Shown one piece after another: positions 33,701 to 46,007 of a stretch of DNA of 64,000 nt (positions are counted from its first letter, which is position 1; each line of letters starts with the position of its first letter). The position numbers and the translations under genes were made by a program. Below the pieces are notes generated by a model. It saw only the letters and a program-made list of their open reading frames with translations, made no database searches and was not told the DNA's origin. The stretch is taken from positions 7,878,501 through 7,942,500 of the forward strand of contig JAMJFZ010003581.1 of the NCBI GenBank assembly GCA_026225945.1, read 5' to 3'. This stretch comes from Cricetomys ansorgei. Its lineage: Eukaryota > Chordata > Mammalia > Rodentia > Nesomyidae.

Positions 33701-34889
33701 ATAGATATACATCACGGGAGTAGTGTAAGCATAAAGATCCCAATCCAAAGTTTTCAGGTGGAGTCAGCTTCTTCTCATCTTCTTGTCCTACCCTTCTCTG
33801 GAGTTCCAGCTCTGAGTCTCCTGGGTGAGAAGCAGGCAAGGAAAGCAGGGTAGCCTCATGCCACCAACAGTCCCCTGTTCTGAGCAGGATGGCAGAATGC
33901 CTGGAGGGATAGAAGGTGTGTTCTTGGAGCTGGTGCTGCCCTTCACTGCCCCCTGGCAGTTAAACTGGGATTCATACCCATGAGTGAATCAGCATTCTGA
34001 ACTGATCAGTGCTCTAAAAACAGCAAGACTTCCTGGCTGAGCCCCAGGAAAAAGAGGATCCTATCACCACGTACTACCCTTTCCTTGCCTTAGAGCGAGG
34101 ACTCTGATGTGTGTCCTCTCCGCTTAATGACAGTCCCAAATGACTTGCTAAACTTTAGAATAGATTGTGTTTCATGAACAACCACCAAGTGTACCACTAA
34201 TAGATGCCAGAGTGGAAGGCACACGTCATCAGACATTGGAGTGAGGCCTCTGTGTAAGTCACTCCTCCTGCAGGCAGGAGCAGAGTCAACGGCTATGAAA
34301 GAAAGCTGCTTCCACCATGTAGTTACAGACTACAAGCATGCCTGGGATCAGAGAAGAAACCCAAAGATGCCTTCACTGAGAATACCAAAAGTGAGCAACA
34401 GGTAACTGTCCATATCGTCCAAGTTTGCTCTCCTCATCCAGACAATGGCTAACAGTCAAAAGTCAGATCAGTCAACAGAGAGCAAATGCCTTACAGTCAA
34501 TAAAGGGGCAGACTGGACATCTTACCAGACAAGTCACTAGTAAAGGTCCCCATCATGAGACTGATGCCCGGAAACTCAGCACGACAAACGATTTTAGTTT
34601 TAAAATGATGCTGATGAAGCCTCTTCCACTCAAATTCTTTTCAGACATGTGAAAATGTTTTAAGGGCAATTTTAAGGCAGACCAGAATTCTTAGGAGAAC
34701 ATCCTTCTAATAAAAATTAAGCTTTCTTAAACACTTATGAATAACTCCACATAGAAAAAAATAATTTTATGATAATGAAATTTGTTTAAGTAGGTCATGC
34801 ACAAAGACTCTCCCATGGTGTGTATACTTAAGTTGCTACATTAGTATTAAGTAGCATATTAAATAATACTGTTATTAATAAATAAGACC
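33701..34889. other. No feature recognised
   Basis: No repeat family recognised; the first part may still be L1 3'UTR too diverged to recognise. A 75-codon open frame at 34425-34652 has no domain. Confidence 0.35.
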
Positions 34890-35060
34890 ATCTATTAGAC
34901 TTCTAATGCTATGCTCACAGCACTTTACACGTTCCAAAAGTCTCTCATTAAAGTTTCTTGTTGAGTAAGTATTAGTATTTCTACTTTTCAAATAAGGAAA
35001 TTAAGGTTCAAAAAGGCTACATAGCTTTTTCAAGGCCACAGATACTCAACCCATACTCTT
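34890..35060 (-). mobile_element. MIR SINE
   Basis: GCTCACAGCACTTTACACGT, TTTCTACTTTTCAAATAAGG, AAATTAAGGTTCAAAAAGGC and TTTTTCAAGGCCACAGATAC are the antisense MIR core (AGCACTTTACATG..., TTTTACAGATGAGGAAACTGAGGC, AAGGTCACACAGC). Confidence 0.8.
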
Positions 35061-35489
35061 TATCCCCATATCCTCTGCCCCCAATAACCTTGACCGTTAT
35101 AGCCCTGTGTTGCTCTATAATCTGGTCTTCTCCCTGTCTCAACCCATCCGTAATTCTTCCCAAATCCCAGAGACGTTCCGAGAACCATCACTGGAAATCC
35201 ACCATTCTCAGGTCTCTGTAGGAAATGTTTGCATTATTTATTTTCAGCTATATAAAAGTTCTGCTTATCAAAAGAGGCAGAACGAGAGCCATGGCTGTTG
35301 TGACTTTGACACTACTTTCACTATTACTTAAGTCCTAATGCTTTTCGATGGCACTTGCTTCTGAGAAGCAAAGGAAAGGGCAGCTTAGAGTTTAAGGCTT
35401 TAGAAGCATTATCTAATTGTGGCGCAGAGTGGGGTGGTGGGGAATAAATCTTTTTTTTTCCAGTAACATGCTGAGTGACATTTTATATT

Positions 35490-35670
35490 ATTCTCTTAAG
35501 AAACTCAGGACCTTCACATGTGCCAGCTCATTAATCTTCAACCACCTTTTGATGAACAGATGGGGTCACACAGTCTCCACCTTCAGATAAGTGTCCTGGG
35601 ATCTGGGGCCAAGGCCAAGAGGAGAAAGGTGGAGATTTTGCCAAAGCCACACAGCATACAAACATCTGGA
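35490..35670 (-). mobile_element. Possible MIR remnant
   Basis: CAGCTCATTAATCTTCAACC, GATGAACAGATGGGGTCACA and TTGCCAAAGCCACACAGCAT resemble the antisense MIR order, but the middle is long and divergent. Confidence 0.4.
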
Positions 35671-36204
35671 TAACATGCCACATCTCACACTTCTCTTCAA
35701 CACCAGCTATCAAAGGCAGAAGAATCAGGCAGATAGGAACTAATTAAATGATATGGAGAGACTTAACATGCAGTTTCCTTTTCAAGGACCTTTGCCCTGG
35801 GTCAACCCCAGAGAAGCATGGATCTTCATGCTTCCCATCCCCCAATTTTTCATGCTGTTTTCCTACCTAGCAGGTATTGGTTTTATTGTACTTTCTTTAT
35901 CTTTTCCAGTCTGCCACTCACAATAGTCTCAAATCCATTTTATTAAGCTCCTTCCTTGCGTCCTAATTTACATGCCCAACAAAATGCAACAAGAATTGTG
36001 TAGAGTTCTACTTCAAACTTCCTCTTGACTCTCAGAATTCTACATGTGTTCTAAACTAACAAGACTGGACTTATAAACTGTACAGTTATTGGTTGTTAAC
36101 ATTTTTAATTTTTTTACAGAAGATTTCATAGTAAACATTTTTTTGTATTTTTTTGGGCATCACTTTCGTGTTTATTCTTAAGCTCTCTTTAATTTCATTG
36201 ACAT
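35671..36204. other. No feature recognised
   Basis: AT-rich with several T runs towards the end (36100-36155). Confidence 0.35.
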
Positions 36205-36345
36205 GTTTCTTTGTTTAAACCCCCTGAATTTTTTATTTATTTTTCTTCTCCCATATATTACATTCCAAGCCCCTCCTCCTACTCCTTCCGCTCCTCTCCA
36301 TTCTTCTCAGCTCCCCACAACTCCCCTCTCCCACATTTTATATGA
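36205..36345 (-). mobile_element. L1 3' end, antisense, short
   Basis: TTTTTTATTTATTTTTCTTC, ATATTACATTCCAAGCCCCT and CCTCCTACTCCTTCCGCTCC match the T-rich then pyrimidine-rich antisense end of rodent L1. Only the terminal segment is visible. Confidence 0.6.
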
Positions 36346-37073
36346 CATATGAGTTTGTGCTTAACAGAGACCAAACAATTCACACCCAAACGGTAAACAC
36401 GTCGTATGTGATGTTTACGCTCCCTGATCATTCAAAATTATTTTCCCTGGAAATCTTGTTCATTTGTGTTCCTACATGAACTCATCGAGTTCAGCCTGGC
36501 TAGTGGATAGTTAAATCTCATTAAACTGCCCCTTATGCTTAGGAAAACACAGTGAGCACTCTCAACTCTGCAGTCCCTTGCTTCTGACAGTACACATGCC
36601 AAACATTTAAAAGATTCCGATGTGACAAATGTGACAAGTTATAGTGAAAATTGGCACTATTCTTAAGTGCTCTGGCTCTCTGAACATATGAGACATTCGT
36701 GCTTTTCGCGAAGTTATAAAATATCCTTTGACCTGAGAAGCACCCCAAGAGCCGTCTGTTCCTGACACTGTGCTCTAGATTGACCACCACCCCAAATGTG
36801 CAGGAATCTTAGCCATGCACTCACCTAAAGCTTGGGCTTGACCCTAGAAGAATGATGTCTTTTCAGAGCAGAACCCCTAAACGGCCATTGGATTAGATTA
36901 ACTGAATTACTGGATTATTCCCTATGTCAGCCAGAGAGGTTTTGACTAGGATGCCCTGAATGGTTTTTCTACACACCTAAGGAAATAAAACGTGATTTCT
37001 AAACCAGTGCAGAACCAGTACCCCAAGTTCAAAACTGCAAAAGGATAAAAAACATGGAGTATAAAATATTGGT
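36346..37073. other. No feature recognised
   Basis: An 83-codon open frame at 36539-36790 minus has no recognised domain. Nothing else seen. Confidence 0.35.
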
Positions 37074-37099
37074 TTCCTTCCTTCCTTCCTTCCTTCCTT
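37074..37099. repeat. (TTCC)n microsatellite
   Basis: About six CTTC/TTCC units. Confidence 0.95.
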
Positions 37100-37224
37100 T
37101 CTTTTCAACACCTCTTACCTTCCAAGCTCACAAGAAGAGAACATGTATTGATCCGAGGCTGTTCCTACAATCTGGTTAGTGTTTTAAAGGAATTACCATT
37201 TGCACATAAATAAATTAATTTATT

Positions 37225-37390
37225 TCTATAGCCACATTTTCCTCATCTGTAAAACCAGAAAGAAGGGGGTAGGGGAGAACAGCTACTACACATAGACGTG
37301 AGGATTCAAGGAGCTTACACACGGAAAGCATTGAAAACGATCCTGTCACAGGAAACGTGTCTGAAAACGGCTACTTACCATTATTGTTCT
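37225..37390 (+). mobile_element. MIR SINE
   Basis: CACATTTTCCTCATCTGTAA, then GACGTGAGGATTCAAGGAGC and ACACGGAAAGCATTGAAAAC with a terminal TTACCATTATTGTT are the ordered MIR core and 3' part. Confidence 0.75.
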
Positions 37391-38541
37391 TCAGGTTGCA
37401 TGAAGCAGCCCTGACAGTACCATGAGCCTGCTGTGGGGCCTAGTTCTCCTCTTAACTTACTTCTCTATTTCCTGGCAGAGAATTCTATGCCACAAAGCCT
37501 AAACCCTTAATTTTCCGCATCCGGGGTGACTGGTCAAGACCCTGAATGGCTCAACAGCTGCCAGCGTCCATTCGTCTCCTATAGCCCAGGCCTCGCAGAT
37601 TGTGGGGCAGGTGATGGGCCACGGGCAGCAGAGGCTGAACAAAAAGATCCTTCCCACAATGAACAATTGTGCTGGAATGCCGTGCTGGCAGCTGCAGCCT
37701 GTCAACACATACCAAGCACCCGTACAGTAGGAAGCACGAAAGATCCTTGGCCAGCCTCTACGCTGAGTTCTCTGCATGTACCGAGTCACTCCTTGTTTTA
37801 ATGTTCTATAAGACTCCAAATATGCAAAAAAGAATCATTTCAAAATCCACTCTGTAACAGCAGAAGACTGGTGAATAATAGTAACAGCGGAGACTCTAGG
37901 CCATCACAGAACTGAAATCTCTAGTGAGGTTTGGGGTCCGTGATCAATGACTGAAGTGTATGGGAGGAGGTTTGTTCCCAAGGAGCACCGTTAGTCCTCG
38001 AATCGACTTACTCCGGGATGGTTTTCTGGGACTGCAACACGGATGACATCGGGACCCAGAGATCCTTAGTGTTTCTCACCTATAAAAGGAGGGAAGTGGC
38101 TTTGCCTTCGGAGACGACAACTGCTGCCGGCAACACTGCTTCCCGAGGCCACATGCTTCTTTATATCCCCATAGATATCACTGTGCTATGGAATGTAAGG
38201 AAGTGTGTGGTTTGGGCAAGTGCTTCTTCGCGGCCCGGGGCTCCGCCCAGAGAACACGCCACGTTTCCTACCTGTAGGTGTCCTCTTTCTCAAGAAGCCC
38301 CTCTCTACAGACTTCTCCCTTAAACCTGGGTTTCTGGCCACTGACTCCTCACCCCAGGAGCACCAGCCTTCCTGAGGCTGTTCCTCACACCTGTTCTGTT
38401 GGGAGAGATCGCATCCCCATCCCCAAAAATTTAGCAAAGAATCAGCTCTCACACGCTCCTTCCTCTGCTCATATTGCTCCCAAAAAGGATTTTTCTATCC
38501 AGCAAGCCGAATGACAGTTCCATGTGCCAGATATATATAGC

Positions 38542-38544
<3 letters not shown>
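37391..38544. other. CpG-enriched block of unknown nature
   Basis: From about 37495 to 38280 CpG dinucleotides are much more frequent than in surrounding DNA; I count about 15 between 37980 and 38270. It contains CTATAAAAGGAGG at 38080-38092, which looks like a TATA box but also like the MIR motif CACCTGTAAAATGAGGG. A 26-codon ORF with a signal-peptide-like start lies at 37422-37502. Open frames on both strands (37499-37819 minus, 37526-37801 plus, 38018-38323 plus) have no recognised domain. It could be a decayed CpG island, an unknown LTR or a regulatory element. Confidence 0.4.

Positions 38545-38589
<45 letters not shown>
38545..38589. repeat. (TG)n microsatellite
   Basis: About 22 perfect TG units. 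Confidence 0.97.
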
Positions 38590-38590
<1 letters not shown>

Positions 38591-40607
38591 CTTGTGTTAA
38601 AAACAGAGAGTAGACACTACTGGGCACCTGGCTCTGCTGTGCTGCTCTTTCTACTCCATCGACCCCTGTCAGCATGTTACATCTGGGTCACAAAGGTGCA
38701 GGTGCTAAAATGGTGATGTTCTCATTTAATAGCCTAAGTTTCTTTGTTCTCAACCCAGTCCCCTGTGGTCCCAGCTTTTGACTCTCAACTGTCTAAGCTC
38801 ACATCAAGAAGGAGGTAGATAAACTAAAGGAAAACCCTGAGGGGACACTGTAGTCACCCAGGGCTTGTACCCCCACCCAGCACAGTGTCAATTCAGAAGG
38901 AAGGTAAAAGGATCTCTGTTCCTCACTTGACTCCCGGTCTTAGGACAGCTTCACACTCTCCATTGCTCTGCCTCCTTGTTTTAGAATAATGTATCAGATG
39001 AGGACTGGGACTGCATTAAACTTACAGCCAGAGCTTCTAAGCAAAACAACAAAAAGAAACACTAACAGCATTTGAAGATGCATGCCCAGAAGCCCAGGAG
39101 GGGTGTGTTAAGTGTAACTGAGCAGCACAGGAAGAGTACATGGGAGGAAAAAAGGAAGAAAAGGGATATGCGTATTTCCTGGACAAATAGCTGGACCCTC
39201 AAAGATTTCAGCACAGAGAACACACTAGGCAGAAGCTCTCTCGTGCTCTCAAGAAGGGCTCAGCAATACTGGTGACCACCTACATCCTTCCTTCCAGAAC
39301 AAGGTAGTTCTCCAGTTACCTTCAAGAGTATACCCATCCTATACTTCTGGGGATTGCTAGAGCTGGGCCAGCTACAGGACTGAGAATAGACTCTTAGTGT
39401 TAGATCAATGCCAGGGCACTGAGCAGTGCTGGCAGATTTACTGGGTTGTCACACTTAGGGGATTCCTGTTCTCTGGGGTGTGGAGACCAGGGATACAGTA
39501 AAGCATACACAACACATATAACATGCCCATAGCAAGGAAGTACCCAGGCCAAAATCCAACGTGTTGAAGGTCAAGAAACCCTACATTTGATAGGCAGGTA
39601 TCTGACAAAGAAAATCTTTATCTTTTATTCTTTTAGACTTTTGTCTTCTTTATATAAAATAGTTGAGTGCTTCAAATTGTACTTCTTTCCAATTATAGGC
39701 TGTACTTTTTCTAATCTTACTTGCTATGCCCATAGATTTCTTTTTCCTACCCTGGTACCTGGTTTCACATCATGTGTCCTGAACTCAGGGTATGCTATAC
39801 AGATGGCTATGTTGCTGAGGCTGAGTCAAAAAAAAACATGAGTAAAGAAAAAGAGAGATATGGAAAAACAGTGTTCAGAATTCTTCATGTGCTTTTTCAG
39901 TAATAAACTCAGACTGCCAGGCTGCCTCTCACCACACAGTTGCCTGTCTCCTTGCTCCCTAACATGAGCTCTGGGCAAGACAGACACAAGACAAGATGGT
40001 ATAGGCAGCAGCCACACGACACTGTCATTAGGAAGAGGAAGATGATGAAGGTAAGATTGGGACTGCTGAGCAGGAGGATGCACACCAAGGAGGTGTGACT
40101 CAAGACAGGAAGAGACTTCATGTTATCATCCTGCACAGGCCTTTCTAGAGTGACCCATATTTTGTGATACCTTCTTTTTCTCACCACTACATCCGAGTAT
40201 GGTTTTATCCAGTTGCCCTTTCTGCAGTGACTGGTTGTGTCCTTCAAAGCAGGAGTTACGTTGTGGATCCTATACAGGCCTATAAACTAGAATCCATCTG
40301 GAAGAAAATGTTCGACTGGCTACCTCACCTCTAGGCCCGATCAGTGATAGTAACACATTCAGGGATGAATGAAAATCCCTGCAGATGGATGGTGAAACAC
40401 ACTTAACAGAAAAGATGGAGTTGGAAGTAAAGTTCTTGGTCTCAAACGCAGTCAGAATTGTCCCTCAGACAAGCCTTGCAAGTCTCCACCCCAGGGATTC
40501 AGTACACGCTACATTGCTATTAAAATCCACAAGAAGCGTGCAAGCTAGGCACACTACCCACTGTACAGGCATGCTGACATTTCAAGATGTTACTTAACTT
40601 CTCAATA
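38590..40607. other. No feature recognised (2.0 kb)
   Basis: Short open frames on both strands, for example 39072-39275 plus and 39909-40247 minus, without domains. No repeat family recognised. Confidence 0.35.
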
Positions 40608-40694
40608 GCAAAGAAAGAAAGAAGGAAGGAAGGAAGGAAGGAAGGAAGGAAGGAAAGAAAGAAAGGAAAGAAAGGAAAGAAAGGAAAGAAAGGA

Positions 40695-40765
<71 letters not shown>

Positions 40766-40766
40766 G
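40608..40766. repeat. (GAAA)n/(GGAA)n/(GAAAGGAAA)n purine microsatellite
   Basis: About 160 bp of pure purine on the plus strand in three blocks: GGAA tetramers (40622-40653), a 9-base GAAAGGAAA pattern (about 40660-40700) and GAAA tetramers (40700-40764). It produces a Lys/Glu/Arg-rich false frame on plus and Ser/Leu/Phe on minus. Confidence 0.97.
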
Positions 40767-42589
40767 TATCAGTGGAACTTGAACCCAAATAAATGTGGAT
40801 CCAAGGCCACGCACTTTCTTCTTAATACTTTCTATTTATCAGGAAAAGAAAACAAAAGGCCAGCTAATAATTAGCCCAGGAGAGAAGGCTGGTTTTCTGA
40901 AACCACTCAAACTATCTCATCTGCCTACCTCTTTTGTCTCCTGCATCAATATCTTTTAAAGACAACCAAGCCATCTTTCAGGGGTGGGGGGTTAACTACA
41001 TTTAACTTCACTTTCCAGTGGGTAGCCCTTCTAGTTCGATGGTTCTAAAAGTTTAGATGTCTCAGAAGTGCCCAAAGAGTAAGGGAGATCATGAGATTGT
41101 GTGCCCCATTCCTGTGTATCTTGGGGTGGTAAATGTTACTATTCCTTTACAAGGCCAGCCTGTAAGTTCTTACATACTGGAATCAGGGATTTTTTGTGAT
41201 CAACAAGAACCAAAGTTGTCTCAGTCTCCCCCAGTAGACTTTACTAGGGCCAGTTCTAGCCATTCTTTCAAACCAAACAACCATGGTATCTATTACTGGG
41301 TGAAGGAATGAAGATGGTATAGTCACATAATAGAAAACTACCAAACAATGTCAATTAGTGAATTGCAGTCACCATATTAATACATGAGCATTACAGATAT
41401 CATTTAAAGTAAAAAATACTAAGCCATAGATGGGTATTTAGACAATACATTAAAATATATTGCTTCAGAACATGTGCCTAAATGATAAAAGCTATAGAGG
41501 AAAACAACTAAATTATAAGAAAACAAGAAACTCAGTATCGGTGTTACTGTATTATCCTCACCTACTTGCATTTCAGTTTCAATGTGAACATGACACATTC
41601 ATAGAGGACTATATAATGCACATTTATATCATACCTACAAATATACTTGACAATGTTAAATTTATTTTGGAAGATGAAAGAAACAAGACTCTATTATTTT
41701 TCCATGTTCTATAATTCCATGTCATTTTGTCCCTCATGTTTCAAATTCAAGGAAAAGAATTAGAGCTAATAAATAAATAAATACATAAATAAAAACTAGA
41801 ATGCAAAGTACAGACTATGTGAGATTTTTTTTCAAATCATGTGAGAGGTCAGTCAGGGCAATGTAACCTCTGGGAATGTATCCGTTCTAATGTGGTTCTC
41901 TCTGTTACAGGTTTGGACAAGTGATGGTTGGATACTCCAAGGACTTCACACACTAGAGGCTGCAGTCACTTCCCAAGGGAGCGGCCCCCTGCTCTGGCTG
42001 GTCAAACGGAACCAAGTCCGTCTTCCTGAGAGGTTTGGTCCCCTTCAACCAGCTACAGCAGGGCTGGCAAAGCCCAGTCCTTGGAGAAAGAAAAGAGAAG
42101 AGAAACCTGGGTGAAATTAGCTGCTACAGCCTTCCTTTATGAAAAGCAATTATGGTTTTTTTCATCATAGTCTCATGCTTCCAGGAAGGAAGAAGAAAAC
42201 AGGAATCCTGGGTTCCAAAGAGATCACAGTTCTCATGTGCAACACACAGAATCCTATACCTTTGTATCCACAGCTAGAGCCAGACACACACATTCCACAC
42301 ACACGCAACAATGATGCTGAGGATGGGGCCTCAGCCAACCTTGGGCCAGCCAGGGACAGAACATGGTATGCAGGAGACAGGTTTGCCAGGACATGAATAG
42401 ATAAGACCATTGGCCACGAAAATACAGCACAGCTCAATGGAATTGCAGGCCAGAACATGGTTAGTCTAAGATGTAATTCTTACATAGTTCACTGAGTCTA
42501 TACGTGACATCTACATCATTCTCCATGAAGCCCAAGCACTTTGTGTAGCTGTTACCCGTAATTAAAGTGAAACCTTAGCTTCCAGTTTG
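40767..42589. other. No feature recognised (1.8 kb)
   Basis: Contains an AATA/AAAT run at 41768-41793. TTCTCTCTGTTACAG at 41896-41910 resembles a splice acceptor and is followed by an open frame to 42114, but there is no domain or matching donor to support an exon. Confidence 0.35.
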
Positions 42590-42729
42590 AATCCTGCCCC
42601 TCTCATCTAGTAGCTGTGACATGAATTAGGTCAAATTGCCTCAGTTAACACTGTAAAAACATTAGCTGCTTCATCAGTAAAAAGAAATAGTGATACCTAT
42701 CTCATCATTGCTCTAAGACTTTAAAAAGA
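42590..42729 (+). mobile_element. MIR SINE
   Basis: TTTGAATCCTGCCCCTCTCA, TAGTAGCTGTGACATGAATT, GCTGCTTCATCAGTAAAAAG and AGTGATACCTATCTCATCAT are MIR in sense order. Confidence 0.8.
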
Positions 42730-43129
42730 TTTTGTTTGTAAGTAGCCAACTATAAGCTTTCAAGGAATGCTTATCTTGCCATTATGGGTGACAATAATAC
42801 AATGACAACGTTGTGCCCAGAGACATAGTGCCTTAAGGAGGAAGAACAAATTTTAAAAGATAAAATTTCCAAAATATGGTATATTTATATTCCTACTATT
42901 GATTCTACTAACGTGCAACATGCATTCACCCTGGTGTGTATTGTTAGTATGTTAGTAAGTCTTACTAAAAATTACTTCACACATGAGATTCTTCTATATG
43001 GGAAGACATTGTTTTTGAGAGCTGTTGAGCTTGGTCTATAACCATAGAGCTTCCTGGGTGTGGGAAGCTGTGGAGCATGTATTCTAAAGGCAAGCAAAAA
43101 ATAAGCATGGCTACCATTGGCTGGCTGCC
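42730..43129. other. No feature recognised
   Basis: Spacer between two MIR copies, no recognised element. Confidence 0.35.
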
Positions 43130-43325
43130 TGCCACTCCACTCTGAGCCTGTTTCCTCGTGGGAAGAATGGAAATACCAATAACATCTATGTTGTAGAGAA
43201 TTTATGGGAATGAAAATAATGTAAAAAGTCTGAAACTATTACTGGGTACCTAACGAGATTTTTATCTTTGGCAATGTTCCTAAAACCAAATAAGTATTTA
43301 ATAAACTTTTCTTTAATGACTGCAT
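43130..43325 (+). mobile_element. MIR SINE, diverged
   Basis: GAGCCTGTTTCCTCGTGGGA, AGAATGGAAATACCAATAAC and TAGAGAATTTATGGGAATGA followed by GTATTTAATAAACTTTTC follow the MIR 3' half. Confidence 0.65.
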
Positions 43326-44587
43326 TTGTCATTTATTCATTCTAAACATAAACTGTAGAATCATGAGACTTCTCCTTAACTCTTCAATACACAACACTGG
43401 TTCAAACCAGCATAAGAGAATGGGGGTAGGCCTCTCTTTCCCTAATGTTGTATTGTGATGGAACTTCTCCAGAGCTGGGTATGTGTGACAGTAAGAGTGG
43501 AAGCAGGGGGATCTTAAGGTAGTCCTGTTCCTCTAGCCTAGAATGCACATGAGAGAACAGAAAGGTAAATAACATGCAAACAGACATGGCATGATCAAGT
43601 GTGTGAGGTGAACTGTAATAGAAGAGATCTTGCCTTCTGGGAGGGAAGAAATCAGCCTCATAAAGAGTAGATGAGTGGTGTCTGGGGTAGGCAACTGAAG
43701 AGTCAAGAAACGGGGGTCATGTTCACAGGTGGGGTTTTATGGCCAAAGTGCTTGATACATCCAGACAGGACCTTCTGAGGCTAAGATTAAATATCTTCCT
43801 CTGGGTTAGAAAGAAACCAACCTCTACAGAGCTAGAGTTGGAGGAGACAGCCATGGGCTCCACCTACTGCTACGTGGCTTGGGGTGCATCTATTCTTTTC
43901 ACAGGCCAAAGACTTCTGGCATATATTGGAAAATGGGACTAAAGTTACCCTTCAATATCCCCCTGCCCCAGCCCTTGGTGAAAATATCACCGGGGCTGAA
44001 AGATGGAAATAGTTCTAGTCGTAGACCTGTCCCCAAATCCAAGGTAGTATACTGGCCCCTCTCTAGATAGCAGCATCAAGTTTCTGTTTGATCGCCATAA
44101 AACCAGGACTACCACTTACCACTTAGAAGGTGGGACTTCTAAGAGTATATTTTCTGGTAAGTTTGCCTAAAGGTGCCATTAGACCAAACTTAGTAAAATC
44201 AAATCCAGTAAATCAAAGAATTGGGCATCCTGTCCCCAGCTGTGCCACTTATCTTGCCACAGCCCCATCTTCAGGGCGGAAATCTAGGTTAAGCCACCCT
44301 GTGGGGCACCCCTTCCTGTGTGTTCCTGCACAGTCATCATTCCCATACTCCTTCTAACCGGCAGACCATGGTGTCACACTGGTAGACCGCACCAACTCCA
44401 GGTAACCCCTCAGTTGGCAAGAGCAGTCTCTAGAAGGGAGAAAATGATTGCATAAAAAATTCTGACAAGGCTTTTTCCCAGGAGGGATTAATGAGAAGAG
44501 TTTGGGGGTAGATATCCTGAGGATGGTCACAGGAAGAGGAAAATTCCATTACATGCAATTCATCAACGATTGCATTAATCTGATTAT
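43326..44587. other. No feature recognised
   Basis: Open frames at 43739-43942, 43879-44070 and 44130-44357 plus are consecutive but in different frames and without recognised domains. No repeat seen. Confidence 0.35.
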
Positions 44588-44722
44588 TTGTCTGCCTGTT
44601 TGTTTGTTTGTTTGTTTATTTATTTTTAGCTTTTTGTGGCCCAGGCTACAAACTCATAGTTCCCTGAGTTCAACCTCCCAAGTATTAGGTTACAGGTGTG
44701 GACCACTTCATCCGACAAAAAA
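44588..44722 (-). mobile_element. B1-like SINE, antisense
   Basis: A (TTTG)n stretch at 44599-44622 is followed by TTTTTGTGGCCCAGGCTACA, AACTCATAGTTCCCTGAGTT, CAACCTCCCAAGTATTAGGT and GGTGTGGACCACTTCAT, an antisense B1 with a tail that expanded to TTTG. Confidence 0.8.
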
Positions 44723-44727
44723 ATGTT

Positions 44728-44930
44728 CTTTTTTTTTGGAATTTTGTGTGTATGTATTATGTCGTGTACACATGATGTGATACATATTTCTGTGTAACAG
44801 TGTGGGTGCATGCACACTGCTGTGCACATGTGGAGGTCAGAAGACAACCTACGTCATCTGAGAAAACGTCTCTCATGGTTTACCACTGCAGGAGCCACAC
44901 TAGCTGACCCCTGAACTCCTGAGAATTCTC
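44728..44930 (-). mobile_element. B3-like SINE, antisense, partial
   Basis: A T run followed by TTTTGTGTGTATGTATTATG and CATGTGGAGGTCAGAAGACA is characteristic of antisense B3-type SINEs. The remainder (CCACACTAGCTGACCCCTGA) does not fit as clearly, so the head may be replaced. Confidence 0.55.
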
Positions 44931-45877
44931 TTGTCTACACCTCACATATTCCCATAAGAGCCAAGGATGACAGAATCGTGATACTGCACAGGCTTTTTAT
45001 GTAGGTTCTGGCAATCCAAATCCATGTTACCTGACTTGCCAGGTCATGGTAATTAGCAATGCTAGTAAGCCTGCTGACCAACAGGCAACTCTCCCACTCC
45101 CAGGGTGTGGTGCTGAGCTGAGCATTTGTGTCTGCTCTGTAGATCACTTTTCACCAAAGCATATCCACATGGTTATCATCTTCTCTGAGCTTTGATCACC
45201 CTTCTTCTATTAACACTATGCCTCCCATTGCTATGCCCATTGTTACTGAAATCGCCCTTCAGCTCTCCACACAACAGGTTTCCACAGGTATCTTCCAGGG
45301 CTCATTGGCCCGTCTGATATAAATGGTCCCTAAAAAGGGGTTTGGGCTTGTAGTCTGTAAAATAGGGAACATATTCCTTGGAGCACTAGCAGGAAAAGGC
45401 ATGGAAGACCTGACTATTCCCAGTATGTCTCACCAGTGTTCAGTAAAAGACGGAAATAAAATACTCTATAAATTATGAAAGAGAGAAGTCTTTAAATCCT
45501 GCCTTCAGTTGTTCCCAAAGCCAAATTCTTTCATCTTGTATCCTTTATAACCTAAGGCATTTAACATTAGACTCTCCTTAGGAACCACAGTCCTGATTAC
45601 TAGAGCGCCTGATTTATAGTCATTGACACTTAGGAGTTCATAGCAAGACAGATCAGATTTATCAGTAATCTTCAAAGAAACCTAACATGATCCATTTTGT
45701 TGTTGGTTCTTTAATGAATGAGTTTGTATGTTAAGGAAAATATGGATAAATCAGGGACAAAGGTCAACAATAAATACTTCCGGACAGTGGATATTTTTAG
45801 GGACAGCTTTCTACCTGTTCTCACTTTTGCCCAATTCACCTACACTACTTGTAATTAAAGAAATAATGTCTTAAATT
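44931..45877. other. No feature recognised
   Basis: No gene or repeat recognised. Confidence 0.35.
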
Positions 45878-45985
45878 TGTTTGAGATAAGGACTTGCTAT
45901 GTTGCCCAGGATGGCCTTAAACTCTGTTTATCTACCTTAGCCTTCCTAGCATCAAGATTCTAGACATACATCACAACTAAACCCG
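45878..45985 (-). mobile_element. B1-like SINE, antisense, diverged
   Basis: TTTGAGATAAGGACTTGCTA, TGTTGCCCAGGATGGCCTTA, AACTCTGTTTATCTACCTTA and CATCACAACTAAACCCGGC follow antisense B1. Confidence 0.85.
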
Positions 45986-46007
45986 GCTTCGAGATTTTCT
46001 CTAATTT

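Noticed and set aside
38081..38090. TATAAAAGGA as a core promoter
   Set aside because: The context CTCACCTATAAAAGGAGGG resembles the MIR motif CTCACCTGTAAAATGAGGG, so it may be repeat-derived; not called as a promoter by itself.
40587..40874. Lys/Glu-rich frame on plus and Phe/Leu/Ser frames on minus
   Set aside because: Translation of the purine microsatellite.
41896..42114. Possible exon after TTCTCTCTGTTACAG
   Set aside because: A single acceptor match and a 75-codon open frame are expected by chance in 64 kb; no donor or homology supports it.
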